Assembly: GCF_029689945.1 (NCBI RefSeq)
Contig: NZ_CP121451.1
Location: 5,580,001 to 5,644,000 of the forward strand
Length of the DNA stretch: 64,000 nt
DNA from: Paenibacillus amylolyticus
GTDB taxonomy: Bacteria; Bacillota; Bacilli; Paenibacillales; Paenibacillaceae
Direction of reading: 5' to 3'
This document shows, one piece after another, positions 26,530 through 35,192 of this stretch. The position numbers and the translations under genes are program-made. Within the stretch, counting starts at the first letter, position 1. Every line of letters starts with the position of its first letter. Under the pieces are notes generated by a model, which searched no databases, was not told where the DNA came from, and saw nothing but the letters and a program-made list of their open reading frames with translations.

Positions 26530-27971
26530 TCAATTCAGCCAGTGATACGTTTTGTTCGGATTATTTTGCTTTGGAACAAGCGTATGCTGATAACGCTGCT
26601 TTGCTTCTGGAACAAGCGTCAGAGCTGGCAGTACATCTTCTCCAATGCGTACCGGAGTACCTTGCGGAGCGAGGGCGAATAGCTCTTCTACATCTCCTGT
26701 ACGCATTCTCACACATCCGAGGGACTCATCCAGTCCGATACTGTCTGGCTCGTTGGTCCCGTGGATGGCATAATTCGTGTTGGAGAGCTGCATGCCCCTG
26801 CTTCCAAACTCCCCATTTGAGCGTCCGTTCGGATTGACCACTTTATCCGTAATCACAAATGAACCTTCTGGTGTTCGATCACCACCAAGCCCCACATCAT
26901 ACAACCGAACAATGGTATCTCCACTGATTAATGCAAGTTTATGTATATCCTTATCAATGACAATCTCAAGCGGTGCCTGCAAAAAAGGCTGACCTCCCAG
27001 CGTATCCGCAAAAGCGGCATTCTTGCCTTGAGGTGAATTCGAATTCGTCGAACCGTTCTCCTCACCGCTCGCATTGCCCTTTCCTTCCAATGCCTTTCCT
27101 TGATGCATGGCTAGCAGCTTTGGAAACATCTCGGTCATGCCTGGCGCAGTCTCTCCGAGAATATTATTCGGAAATGGCTGAGCCATTTGCGTTACACTCT
27201 TGGGCCAGGTGTCATTTTTTTTGCGATAGGCGACAATTGCACTTGATAATGATGCAGCCACTTCCTGCTTCGCCGTCCACGCCATAGCCATCTTTTTGAT
27301 TTTCGGCGTGACTTCAGGAGGTTCACAGTTACACTGTTTGGCATCATAACTCTGTGCAGTTAACTTCCCGCTTGTGTTCGTTTGCACGATGTACTTCACG
27401 GGCATATTCCGCTTCCACAGAGACCAATCCTTCGAGGTTTGCATGCCCAATACAGCGGAAGTCTCTACTTTTGGTCCAGACCCGGACCATGCAGCTGCAA
27501 GCGCAGCCTCGCCATGATTGCCCCCGTCAAATGCCGCAGCGGTGAACACATTACTTGCTGGAATGGACGCAGTCCCGGCCTGTTGATCCGTTTCTGCCGG
27601 CTCTGTGATGTCCTCTGTGGATTCCAGTGCTGCTGACAGTGCATCGGCTGCTTCCCGACTGAAACCTGGAGCGTCTGCAGGCGGCAGACCTGCCAGCACA
27701 AGCAGCATCAACAACGTAAGCCACATTTTGCGTCTGCGTTGTTTTTCTCCTTTTGCTCCGACATCTCCACCAGTTTCTCCTGATAGTCCACCCAGATGTC
27801 AGCAGGAGCCTTACTGCGTTCAAATGCCTCGTAAACCTCGCCCGCTTGCTGGAAGCAATAATTGGCCTTGGCCTCCTGTCCTTCGCCCAGGTATTCCTTT
27901 CCAAGCAGATACCAGGCCATTTTATTGTCTGGATGTTTCTTGACATATGTTCTTAGATGAGTATTTTGCAT
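26530..27971 (-). CDS. TPR-containing membrane L,D-transpeptidase (YkuD domain; frameshift at 27742-27746)
   Basis: Cell-wall cross-linking enzyme. The N-terminal frame (ATG 27971, GGAGG 5 nt upstream) encodes a TPR-like unit (HPDNKMAWYLLGKEYLGEGQ) in the cytosol. Restoring one A in the five-A run (coding strand) joins it through KEKKQRRRKM to a membrane helix (WLTLLMLLVLAGLP) and a long exported part. The YkuD domain near the C-terminus starts at LEIVIDKDIHKLALI and has IHGTNEPDSIG and the catalytic SLGCVRMR. A Ser/Asn/Gly-rich linker precedes it. The joined length is about 480 residues. Confidence 0.85.
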
Positions 27972-28132
27972 CCGATCCTCCACTATTTCGCCTTTTTCCG
28001 TATATCCTTATATATCGGCATAAGCATGTGTTGAATCCATAGGACTTCAGTACCCGGTGGGAAAAAGACATTTCGACAAGGTTCGTCCTTGATCCACAGA
28101 TCAGATAATCCCAGTTAAATGTAAACAAAAAA

Positions 28133-28169
28133 AGCACCTTCCCTTGTCGCAAAGACAAAAGAAAGTGCT
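28133..28169 (-). terminator. Terminator after the ferredoxin gene
   Basis: AGCAC..TT(C) pairs with (G)AA..GTGCT with inner TTGTC/GACAA. The minus strand continues with TTTTTTTGTTT. It lies 22 bp past the ferredoxin stop. Confidence 0.8.
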
Positions 28170-28190
28170 CTGTGTTCATGTGATAAAACC

Positions 28191-28433
<243 letters not shown>

Positions 28434-28550
28434 TTACATTCTCTCCTCCTAAAATTCGAAACGTACAGTGTTTTTATCTAGAAACATATTAAACCAAAGT
28501 AAGAATAATTACAAATCATTTTGCAACCACAAGTCTTTATTATCCCCTAT

Positions 28551-29855
28551 TTAATCAAGACTTTGCAAGTTATCTTTTTGCAGGGAAGTCCCGCGCACTT
28601 TATGATTGCGGAGCAGCACGGAAGGATCATCCCCAAGCATGCCTGCGGTCACCACAGCATTCTCACCAAATTTATCACGTAGCTGATCCATAATGCGAAT
28701 CAGATTGTCCTTCTTGGGCTTCTGTTCGTATTCGAACAAGTCCATCTGCACAGCAGATTCTTCTCTTGGAATCAGGTTTTGAAGTGTCACACCCAGCATC
28801 CGTACAGGCTTGCCGCTCCCCCAATGCTTCTCGAATAGTTTACATGCCTCACGGTAAATCACCGTTGCATCCTCCGTAGGAACTTCCATTAAACGTGATC
28901 GGGTGATGGTCTTCATATCCGGTGTCCGGATCGTAATCTGAATACCCTGGCTGAACATTTCGTGCTTGCGCAATCTTCTGGCGACCTGGTCACTTATATT
29001 GAGGAATACCCGGTGAATCTCATTCATATCCGATACATCCGCCGGCAGCGTGGTGGTATGCCCAATCGATTTATTGGCTTCCCGTTCCGCGTGAACTGCG
29101 GAATGGTTAATGCCATTGGCAGAATTTTTGAGCCACGATCCATTGACTCCGAATATGTCGGTCAGCATGTTCTCATCCGACTTGGCCAGTTGACCAATCG
29201 TTTCAATGCCCAATTTTTTCAGCTTTTCGGCCGTTTTTTTGCCAATGCCGAACATCTCGTTACACGGCCTGTGCCAAAGAATGCGAGGTACGTCCCTCAT
29301 GCGTAAAATGGAGATACCGTTCGGTTTTTTCAAGTCCGAGGCCATTTTTGCCAATAATTTATTGGGTGCAATGCCAATGGAACAAGGCAGCCCCAATTCT
29401 TCCTTGATTCGACGCTGAATGCTCTCAGCAATCTCCATTGGATTCCCGAATTGTCTTGAACCTGTAATATCCAGATAACACTCATCAATGGACGTTGCCT
29501 CAAGCAGAGGGGTATAACTGTACGCAATCTGCATGAACGCTCTTGAATATTGACGATATAAATGAAAATCGGGACGAATCACGATAAGATCAGGGCACTT
29601 CTTCATCGCTTGGTGCACAACCATGCCTGTTGAGATCCCACGGTTACGAGCGGTATATGAGCAGGTTACGATTACACCCTTGCGCAGCTCGCTACTGCCT
29701 GCAACAGCCGTTGCTTTTCCTCTATATAGATCCGGTTCTTCCGCTTCATGTACAGAGCAGTAGAAAGCATTCATATCCACATGCAGAATCACCCGTCCGG
29801 CTGCAGGGTAATATTGATCCACATTCGCTGGAGGATTGCCGTCTGAAGACATCAT
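28551..29855 (-). CDS. dinB: DNA polymerase IV, Y-family
   Basis: Error-prone lesion-bypass polymerase, 434 residues. Catalytic blocks are LHVDMNAFYCSVHEAE and ATSIDECYLDITG (Asp and Glu metal ligands). PCSIGIAPNKLLAKMASD lies in the palm/fingers and EMFGIGKKTAEKLKKLGI in the helix-hairpin-helix thumb. A sliding-clamp motif QMDLFEYE lies near the C-terminus. The steric-gate Phe-Tyr pair is present. No LexA box was recognised in the short upstream region. The start is ATG 29855 (or the adjacent ATG 29852). Confidence 0.93.
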   Translation of the reverse strand: MMSSDGNPPANVDQYYPAAGRVILHVDMNAFYCSVHEAEEPDLYRGKATAVAGSSELRKGVIVTCSYTARNRGISTGMVVHQAMKKCPDLIVIRPDFHLYRQYSRAFMQIAYSYTPLLEATSIDECYLDITGSRQFGNPMEIAESIQRRIKEELGLPCSIGIAPNKLLAKMASDLKKPNGISILRMRDVPRILWHRPCNEMFGIGKKTAEKLKKLGIETIGQLAKSDENMLTDIFGVNGSWLKNSANGINHSAVHAEREANKSIGHTTTLPADVSDMNEIHRVFLNISDQVARRLRKHEMFSQGIQITIRTPDMKTITRSRLMEVPTEDATVIYREACKLFEKHWGSGKPVRMLGVTLQNLIPREESAVQMDLFEYEQKPKKDNLIRIMDQLRDKFGENAVVTAGMLGDDPSVLLRNHKVRGTSLQKDNLQSLD

Positions 29856-29948
29856 GACCCCGCCCTTTCATGCACATTCAATAATAAAAACCAAATTACT
29901 TTCTTCTATAGTATATCAAACCTGTTATGTTAATTCAGTTGCCGGTTT

Positions 29949-30056
29949 TTATTTTCTGCGAGACCTGATCAGAGAACGAATAATCAACCAGCCTGCACTC
30001 ACAAAAAGGATCAAAGTGATCAGGGCAATAACCGTATTTTCCCATACAAAACTCAA
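29949..30056 (-). CDS. Small membrane protein, 35 residues
   Basis: TTG 30056 lies 6 nt after AAAGGAGGG, a strong ribosome site. The protein is MSFVWENTVIALITLILFVS followed by a Gly-Trp turn and an Arg-rich tail (SLIRSRRK), i.e. one membrane helix with a basic cytosolic end. It is too short for family assignment. The strong ribosome site and clean topology argue for a real gene. Confidence 0.6.
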   Translation of the reverse strand: MSFVWENTVIALITLILFVSAGWLIIRSLIRSRRK

Positions 30057-30384
30057 AATCAACCCTCCTTTTCTTCCATATATTCCTAATAAAACGCAAT
30101 AATAAATTATAACATACATTACGAATGATGATTAACATCCTTCTTTTTAGTCTAAAATCCGAGAATTGTTACATGAAACTGCGATTTCGATGTAGCTTTT
30201 GGTTATAATGGTGCTATAATAATTAATTATACAAATTGACGACTTTAGGACAAATCAACGCATCCAGTTTAACACAGTGTAGCGTTGCCGAATCGAAGGA
30301 TTTATCCATTAACGTACTTAACTGCTTTTCCCAACTTACAATCCAAACTTTTAAAAGAGCGCTTTATCTCAAAGGAGGATCTTC
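30057..30384. other. Upstream region of cimA
   Basis: About 330 bp, AT-rich, with two overlapping TATAAT-like boxes near 30205-30225 and then a leader of about 160 nt before the cimA ribosome site AAAGGAGG. I looked for T-box features and saw no specifier hairpin or conserved T-box sequence. Confidence 0.4.
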
Positions 30385-32004
30385 ATGTCAAAGGCCATTT
30401 CCATCTTCGATACGACTTTACGTGACGGCACACAAGGGGAGGGTGTCAGCTTATCGGCAGACGACAAACTCAAGATTGCCAAGAAGCTTGATGACCTGGG
30501 TGTCCATTACATTGAAGGCGGAATTCCCGGCAGCAATACCAAGGACATCGAGTTTTTCAAAAGAGTCAAGGAATTAAACCTGAACGCAAAGGTCGTTGCT
30601 TTTGGCAGTACACGCCGTAAAGGCAGCGTCGCTAGTGAAGACGCCAACCTGAAACGCATGATCGAATCTGGTGCTCAGGCTGCAACCCTTGTTGGTAAAT
30701 CCTGGGATTTCCATGTGCATACCGCTTTGCAAACCACACTGGAAGAGAATCTGTCCATGATCTATGATTCCATCGCCTATCTGAAACAGAATGATATGGA
30801 AGTCATCTTTGATGCAGAACACTTCTTTGACGGATTCAAACATAACCCGGAGTATGCTCAAGCTGTTTTGACCAAAGCTCATGAGGCTGGAGCAGACTGG
30901 CTCGTCATGTGTGACACCAACGGCGGAACCATGCCGAACGAAGTGCATGAGATTGTATCCACACTGCATCGAAGCCTGCCTCACGCCCATCTCGGCATCC
31001 ATACACATAATGATTGCGAGCTGGCTGTGGCCAACACACTGAGCGCTGTACAAGCCGGAGCTCGTCAGGTTCAAGGAACGATGAACGGTTATGGAGAACG
31101 TTGCGGTAACGCCAATCTCGCATCCATTATCCCGAACCTGCAACTGAAGCTCGGCTACGAATGTGTGACTGAGGATTCAATGAGACAACTTACCAACGTG
31201 GCTCGTTATGTTAGCGAGATCGCCAACGTAAATATGCCGATTAATCAGCCTTATGTCGGCAATGCCGCTTTTGCTCACAAAGGTGGAATACACGTCTCTG
31301 CCATCCTGCGGGATTCGCGTACGTATGAACATATCGTGCCTGAACTGGTCGGTAACAAGCAACGTGTACTGGTATCGGAACTTGCCGGACAGAGTAATAT
31401 CGTGTCCAAAGCGCAGGAACTTGGGCTTGAGTTCGATCCAAGCAGTGCCAATTCACGTCAGATCATTGAGAAAATCAAAGATCTGGAGCATCAGGGTTAC
31501 CAATTCGAAGGCGCAGATGCCTCGCTCGAATTGTTGATTCGTGAAGCGAACGGTGACATGAAAGAATTATTCACTTTTGAATCATTCAAAATGCTTGTAG
31601 AGAAAACGGCTGGCAAATCCGTTGTGTCTGAAGCTTTTGTCAAACTTAATGTAGCTGGAACAAGTGTCTACACCGCTGCTGAAGGTAATGGTCCGGTTAA
31701 CGCACTCGATAACGCGCTTCGGAAAGCACTGGTACAATACTTCCCTTCACTTGCCAATATGCATCTCTCAGACTACAAGGTGCGTGTACTCGATGAGAAA
31801 GATGCCACTGCTGCCAAGGTTCGTGTTTTGATCGAGTCCAAAAATACGGAAAACACATGGAACACCGTGGGTGTATCCGAGAACGTCATTGAAGCAAGTT
31901 GGGAAGCTCTTGTGCATAGTTTCCGCTATGCGTTGCTTCAAGCAAAGTTACAGGATGATCCTGGCAGTCTCCCTATCCCTGCTCACGGGTTAAGTAATCA
32001 TTAA
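30385..32004 (+). CDS. cimA: Citramalate synthase
   Basis: Condenses pyruvate and acetyl-CoA to citramalate, the threonine-independent entry to isoleucine synthesis. It has 539 residues, the length of the long CimA type. The HMGL-like domain begins FDTTLRDGTQGEGVSLS with the metal and substrate Arg-Asp. GIHTHNDCELAVANTL holds the HxH metal ligands, and VQGTMNGYGERCGN follows. The C-terminal part from about residue 400 is the LeuA-dimer-type regulatory domain that binds isoleucine. ATG 30385 lies behind AAAGGAGGATCTTC. The gene is monocistronic. Confidence 0.93.
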   Translation: MSKAISIFDTTLRDGTQGEGVSLSADDKLKIAKKLDDLGVHYIEGGIPGSNTKDIEFFKRVKELNLNAKVVAFGSTRRKGSVASEDANLKRMIESGAQAATLVGKSWDFHVHTALQTTLEENLSMIYDSIAYLKQNDMEVIFDAEHFFDGFKHNPEYAQAVLTKAHEAGADWLVMCDTNGGTMPNEVHEIVSTLHRSLPHAHLGIHTHNDCELAVANTLSAVQAGARQVQGTMNGYGERCGNANLASIIPNLQLKLGYECVTEDSMRQLTNVARYVSEIANVNMPINQPYVGNAAFAHKGGIHVSAILRDSRTYEHIVPELVGNKQRVLVSELAGQSNIVSKAQELGLEFDPSSANSRQIIEKIKDLEHQGYQFEGADASLELLIREANGDMKELFTFESFKMLVEKTAGKSVVSEAFVKLNVAGTSVYTAAEGNGPVNALDNALRKALVQYFPSLANMHLSDYKVRVLDEKDATAAKVRVLIESKNTENTWNTVGVSENVIEASWEALVHSFRYALLQAKLQDDPGSLPIPAHGLSNH

Positions 32005-32027
32005 GGTGTATTTCCCGGAAAATAAAA

Positions 32028-32067
32028 GAAGCCTTTTGTATCCATGATCCATGGATGCAAAGGCTTC
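32028..32067. terminator. Bidirectional terminator between cimA and the ResA-like gene
   Basis: GAAGCCTTT..CCATG pairs with CATGG..AAAGGCTTC, followed by TTC on the right. It lies 24 bp past cimA and just past the end of the convergent gene. Confidence 0.8.
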
Positions 32068-32081
32068 TTCTTTGCAGAAAA

Positions 32082-32632
32082 TTAATTCGCAATCAACTTT
32101 TTAATCTTGCGTTCCAACTCTTTCTCGGGCAATATGCCCAGCACAATCTCCTGTATAACGCCTCTGGAGTCAATCAGAACATTCGTTGGAAATGCGACTC
32201 CATTGTATTGAGCATACACTGTCCCTTCTCGTCCAATGGAATAGGAAACGTCAGGTGGTACTCATCCACAAAAGCTTTGGCATCTTTCAGCTTATCGTAG
32301 GATGTTACATTCACGCCATATAGGTCAAGCTTATCCTTATATTTCTCAGCCATTTTGTTGAGCTCCGGAGCTTCCTGTTTACATGGCTCACACCACGACG
32401 CCCAGAAACTGACGAAAGTGGCCTTTTCTTTGGCGCCACCCACACTGTACGTTTTGCCATCCATTGCAGTCAGAGAAAATGCTGGTGCCAGAAGACCCGC
32501 ACGTGGTCCCGTCTTCGTAGGCATGGGTTCATCCTGCTTGAATACGGCGGCAATTCCGTCTTCCGTATTCCGGGCCATTGTTATACTAATAAGCAAGATC
32601 ACACCGATGAGTATGTATTTGTTTCGTTTCAT
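32082..32632 (-). CDS. resA: ResA-like thiol-disulfide oxidoreductase (frameshift at 32223-32225)
   Basis: Membrane-anchored thioredoxin-fold reductase of the TlpA/ResA family, which keeps haem-binding cysteines of apocytochrome c reduced. An N-terminal anchor (KYILIGVILLISITM) precedes APAFSLTAMDGKTYSV and the active site FWASWCEPCKQEAPEL (CEPC). The frame breaks after PIPLDEKG; one more G in the GGG run restores TVYAQYNGVAFPTNVLIDSRG, including the cis-Pro (FPT), and runs to a stop at 32082. The joined length of about 183 residues is normal. The symbol is by family; no res operon is adjacent. Confidence 0.82.
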
Positions 32633-32810
32633 AACTCGCCACCCTTTTATATAATTAGCCTATTGAAACTGAAACACTATTTCTGTCATGCTATATGGTT
32701 ATCACGCTCTATGACCTTTCTCAGAACATGATTCACCAACGTTCTCTTTAATATTGTACCCTTTTCCTTTAAAATTTTACAATCCACATCATAGAAAATA
32801 AAATGAAAAA

Positions 32811-32833
32811 GGACTCCTGCTGAAGCAGGAGCC
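32811..32833 (-). terminator. Leftward terminator placed 5' of the M67 peptidase gene
   Basis: GGACTCCTGC pairs with GCAGGAGCC, loop TGAA. The minus strand continues with TTTTTCATTTT. The only leftward genes to its right are the exonuclease/DUF294 pair, so their transcript would run antisense through the M67 gene before ending here. It sits only 5 bp before the M67 ribosome-site region. Confidence 0.65.
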
Positions 32834-32855
32834 AAAGAGAGAGGGGTGAATACAA

Positions 32856-33347
32856 ATGGCAGCACTTCACGGGCAGCAAAACACGTTCTACATCCCTTCT
32901 TCCGTAGAACAAGAGATGTGTAAGCACATGTTCCTTTCGCTGCCGCAAGAAGCCTGCGGGGTTATGCTGGGTGAAACCGCAGCGGGCGGTATACGAATCA
33001 GTCGGTTTCAGCCCATTCGTAACGTAGCACCTGACCCGCTGCATCATTTTGCTTTGGACGATGCCGAGTGGATTCGGTGCGTATTTTCCGAACCCGAGCT
33101 CATTGGCATCTTCCATTCGCATCCGCATACTAAGCCCATTCCTTCCGTTGAGGACTTGCAAGCTCTTCCGGCCTTCGCCAGTTTGCTTCAGATGTACCTC
33201 ATCGGCTCACCTGACCTAACAGGCGGGTTAAAGACACATATGCATCTGAACGGTTATCAGATTGAAGCCTCGAAGGAATCACAGGATGAGACGCGTCTCG
33301 TTTCTCCTGCATACCATTTGCTCCCCGCTCGGTTATGCGTGACTTAG
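32856..33347 (+). CDS. M67 (JAMM/MPN+) family metallopeptidase
   Basis: Zinc isopeptidase-fold protein of 163 residues. The metal site is HSHPHTKPIPSVED (H-x-H ... D), with the upstream glutamate in LPQEACGVMLGE. Bacterial members process ubiquitin-like sulfur carriers or related tails, but no ThiS/MoaD-like or E1-like gene is nearby. ATG 32856 follows GAGAGGGGTGAATACAA. Its last 15 bp overlap the convergent exonuclease gene. Confidence 0.85.
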   Translation: MAALHGQQNTFYIPSSVEQEMCKHMFLSLPQEACGVMLGETAAGGIRISRFQPIRNVAPDPLHHFALDDAEWIRCVFSEPELIGIFHSHPHTKPIPSVEDLQALPAFASLLQMYLIGSPDLTGGLKTHMHLNGYQIEASKESQDETRLVSPAYHLLPARLCVT

Positions 33348-34070
33348 CTGGGTATACAAATCACCCAAGGTCTCCACATTTTTGAGCCTCATGTCCTCCA
33401 GATAACAGGACCATAACTGTGCAGTCATTTTTGAATCTTCCAGTGCATGGTGGCGTCCATGGATCGGAATGCCTCTGGATTCCAGCAATTCATCCAGACC
33501 ATACCCCGGCCTGTTTGGCTCAAGCCAGCGGGCCAACATCATCGTATCAATTAAGCGATGCGTCAGCCTGACTTTCGAAGTCCGCCACAGCGCAGCATTC
33601 AGAAAAGCTCGATCATGCGCACTTGCATGAGCAATCAGAACACTTCCGCCTACAAAAGACATGAAGTCATGCAACCCCTTCAGCAACGTCGGTGCGTCCT
33701 GCGTCATCTCCTGTGTAATACCTGTCAGTTCAGTAATATGTTCCGGAACCGCCGTCTTGGACTGCACCACGGTGTAGAACTGTTCTCCTTCCAGCACCAC
33801 ACCACCATGGATACGGACCGCACCAAATGAGATAATCTCATCCCCATGCTGGGGCGAAAAACCTGTCGTTTCCAGATCAAATACAACCGCGTTCAGCTCA
33901 TGTAGAGGCGTATGCAGAACCTCAGGTCTGCGCTGTTCTCTCATCATCGAGCGGATAAACGCCATGTGTTGCGCCGTAGGGGCTCCCATAATGGAAGCGA
34001 TGGCGGAAGGGACCCCTCCCTGACGCAGCGAATTCCAGAATCCTGTATTGCCCCTTGCCGGCTCTCTCAT
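33333..34070 (-). CDS. DnaQ-type 3'-5' exonuclease (DEDDh)
   Basis: Exonuclease-fold protein of 245 residues. Catalytic residues are visible in VVFDLETTGFSP (Asp-Glu), LIAHASAHDRAFLN (Asp) and HHALEDSKMTAQLW (His and Asp). An N-terminal extension of about 85 residues (GFWNSLRQGGVPSAIASIMGA) precedes the nuclease core. ATG 34070 follows AGAAGGAGACGCCC and is preferred to the longer frame. It is coupled to the upstream DUF294 nucleotidyltransferase gene; this pair recalls YcbB/DnaQ-CBS-DUF294 signalling nucleases. A repair or nucleotide-signalling role is inferred only. Confidence 0.85.
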   Translation of the reverse strand: MREPARGNTGFWNSLRQGGVPSAIASIMGAPTAQHMAFIRSMMREQRRPEVLHTPLHELNAVVFDLETTGFSPQHGDEIISFGAVRIHGGVVLEGEQFYTVVQSKTAVPEHITELTGITQEMTQDAPTLLKGLHDFMSFVGGSVLIAHASAHDRAFLNAALWRTSKVRLTHRLIDTMMLARWLEPNRPGYGLDELLESRGIPIHGRHHALEDSKMTAQLWSCYLEDMRLKNVETLGDLYTQLSHA

Positions 34071-35154
34071 GGGCGTCTCCTTCTGCAAAACGCAACTGTC
34101 TTTGCAATGCACGATGAACTCGTCGTACCAATCCGAGCGTATCCCTGAGCTCATAATGAATCTGTTTTTGTTTCATCTGTTTCTCATTCAGGAACCCACT
34201 GCTATGTTGCAGATCCCCTTGAATGACAACCGGTGTATTTCTACGAAACTTCAAAGCGGCAATGAAGGCGCGCTGGCATGCATCCAATAACGTAAACGGA
34301 ACAGCTTCAAGTGAAGTCAATCTCTCCATTCTTTTTAACGTAGATGACTCCTTGATTCCATGTTGCAAAGCCAAATAACGGGCACTGTTCACCAGCGGAA
34401 TGTACAAACCATACTTGACATCAAATCCGCCTGCATGCTCACCAAATCGTTCAGTGACCACACGTCCAAGTACATTTAATGTAGCTTTATGTTTAACCGT
34501 ATTGCGAAGAACGGCATCGGAAAGTTCAGGAACCAGTCTGAACTGTTCATGAAAACTCGTGATCCATTCCTCTGCCAAACTTTGCTCCCCGGCAACAAAA
34601 CGCATGTCTGAAGCGATGATCAGATTACGAACGGGCTCCCAATTCAGATCCGAACTCCACGCTGCCAATTGTTGTTTCCATGATGCCAGTGTTTTTCTCC
34701 ACAGCGGCTCCGAACACATGACTTTGCCTTCGCACTTGGCGTAACCAAGCCCTTCCAACATATCCGTCATACGCTGTCCAAGCTCGGCAAAGTATGCCCC
34801 TTTGCCCTCATGTGGCATATCGCTGATGATCATGCCATTATCCTGATCACTCCATAACGTTGCTTCTTCCCTGCCAGAACTGCCAAATACGATAAAGGCA
34901 TAGGGGACGGGAGGTTGGCCGAAGCCTTCCTCAACCATCCCCTGGATGCATAACTCTACTGCTTTCCGTGCAATCCGGTCATGCAGTTCATTTACCGTCT
35001 GGTACCACTCGATTGGCGACAAGGAAGCGGACAACAATTCCTGGAGCTCATTCTGTAATATCACACGTGCCTGGCGCAGTTCTGGAACAGACGCCGCACT
35101 ATCGATTCCCTGATAAGAGCAGGAATAGTTTGCAAACGAGATGGGTTCCATCAT
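33922..35154 (-). CDS. DUF294 nucleotidyltransferase-like protein (probable indel near its 3' end)
   Basis: Putative nucleotidyltransferase. The substrate-binding motif is IVFGSSGREEATLWSDQDNG (GSxxR...DxD). It is followed by an all-alpha C-terminal domain ending LVRRVHRALQRQLRF. ATG 35154 (with a second ATG next) follows AAGGAGGCTGGAC. As read, the frame runs to 33922, overlapping the exonuclease gene by about 150 bp out of frame. One extra T in the TTTT run near 34085 would instead give a stop at 34067, overlapping the exonuclease start as ATGA, with about 362 residues. I think that is the true end. It lacks the cyclic-nucleotide and CBS modules often fused to DUF294. Confidence 0.75.
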   Translation of the reverse strand: MMEPISFANYSCSYQGIDSAASVPELRQARVILQNELQELLSASLSPIEWYQTVNELHDRIARKAVELCIQGMVEEGFGQPPVPYAFIVFGSSGREEATLWSDQDNGMIISDMPHEGKGAYFAELGQRMTDMLEGLGYAKCEGKVMCSEPLWRKTLASWKQQLAAWSSDLNWEPVRNLIIASDMRFVAGEQSLAEEWITSFHEQFRLVPELSDAVLRNTVKHKATLNVLGRVVTERFGEHAGGFDVKYGLYIPLVNSARYLALQHGIKESSTLKRMERLTSLEAVPFTLLDACQRAFIAALKFRRNTPVVIQGDLQHSSGFLNEKQMKQKQIHYELRDTLGLVRRVHRALQRQLRFAEGDAHERAGKGQYRILEFAASGRGPFRHRFHYGSPYGATHGVYPLDDERTAQT

Positions 35155-35192
35155 GTCCAGCCTCCTTGATGCATGTTTCAGCATTATCCAAC

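Noticed and set aside
29935..30138. 67-residue minus-strand frame between dinB and cimA
   Set aside because: The strong ribosome site serves the 35-residue frame inside it, which has better protein sense.
30200..30384. T-box leader for cimA
   Set aside because: No specifier stem or conserved T-box sequence; the leader looks unstructured.
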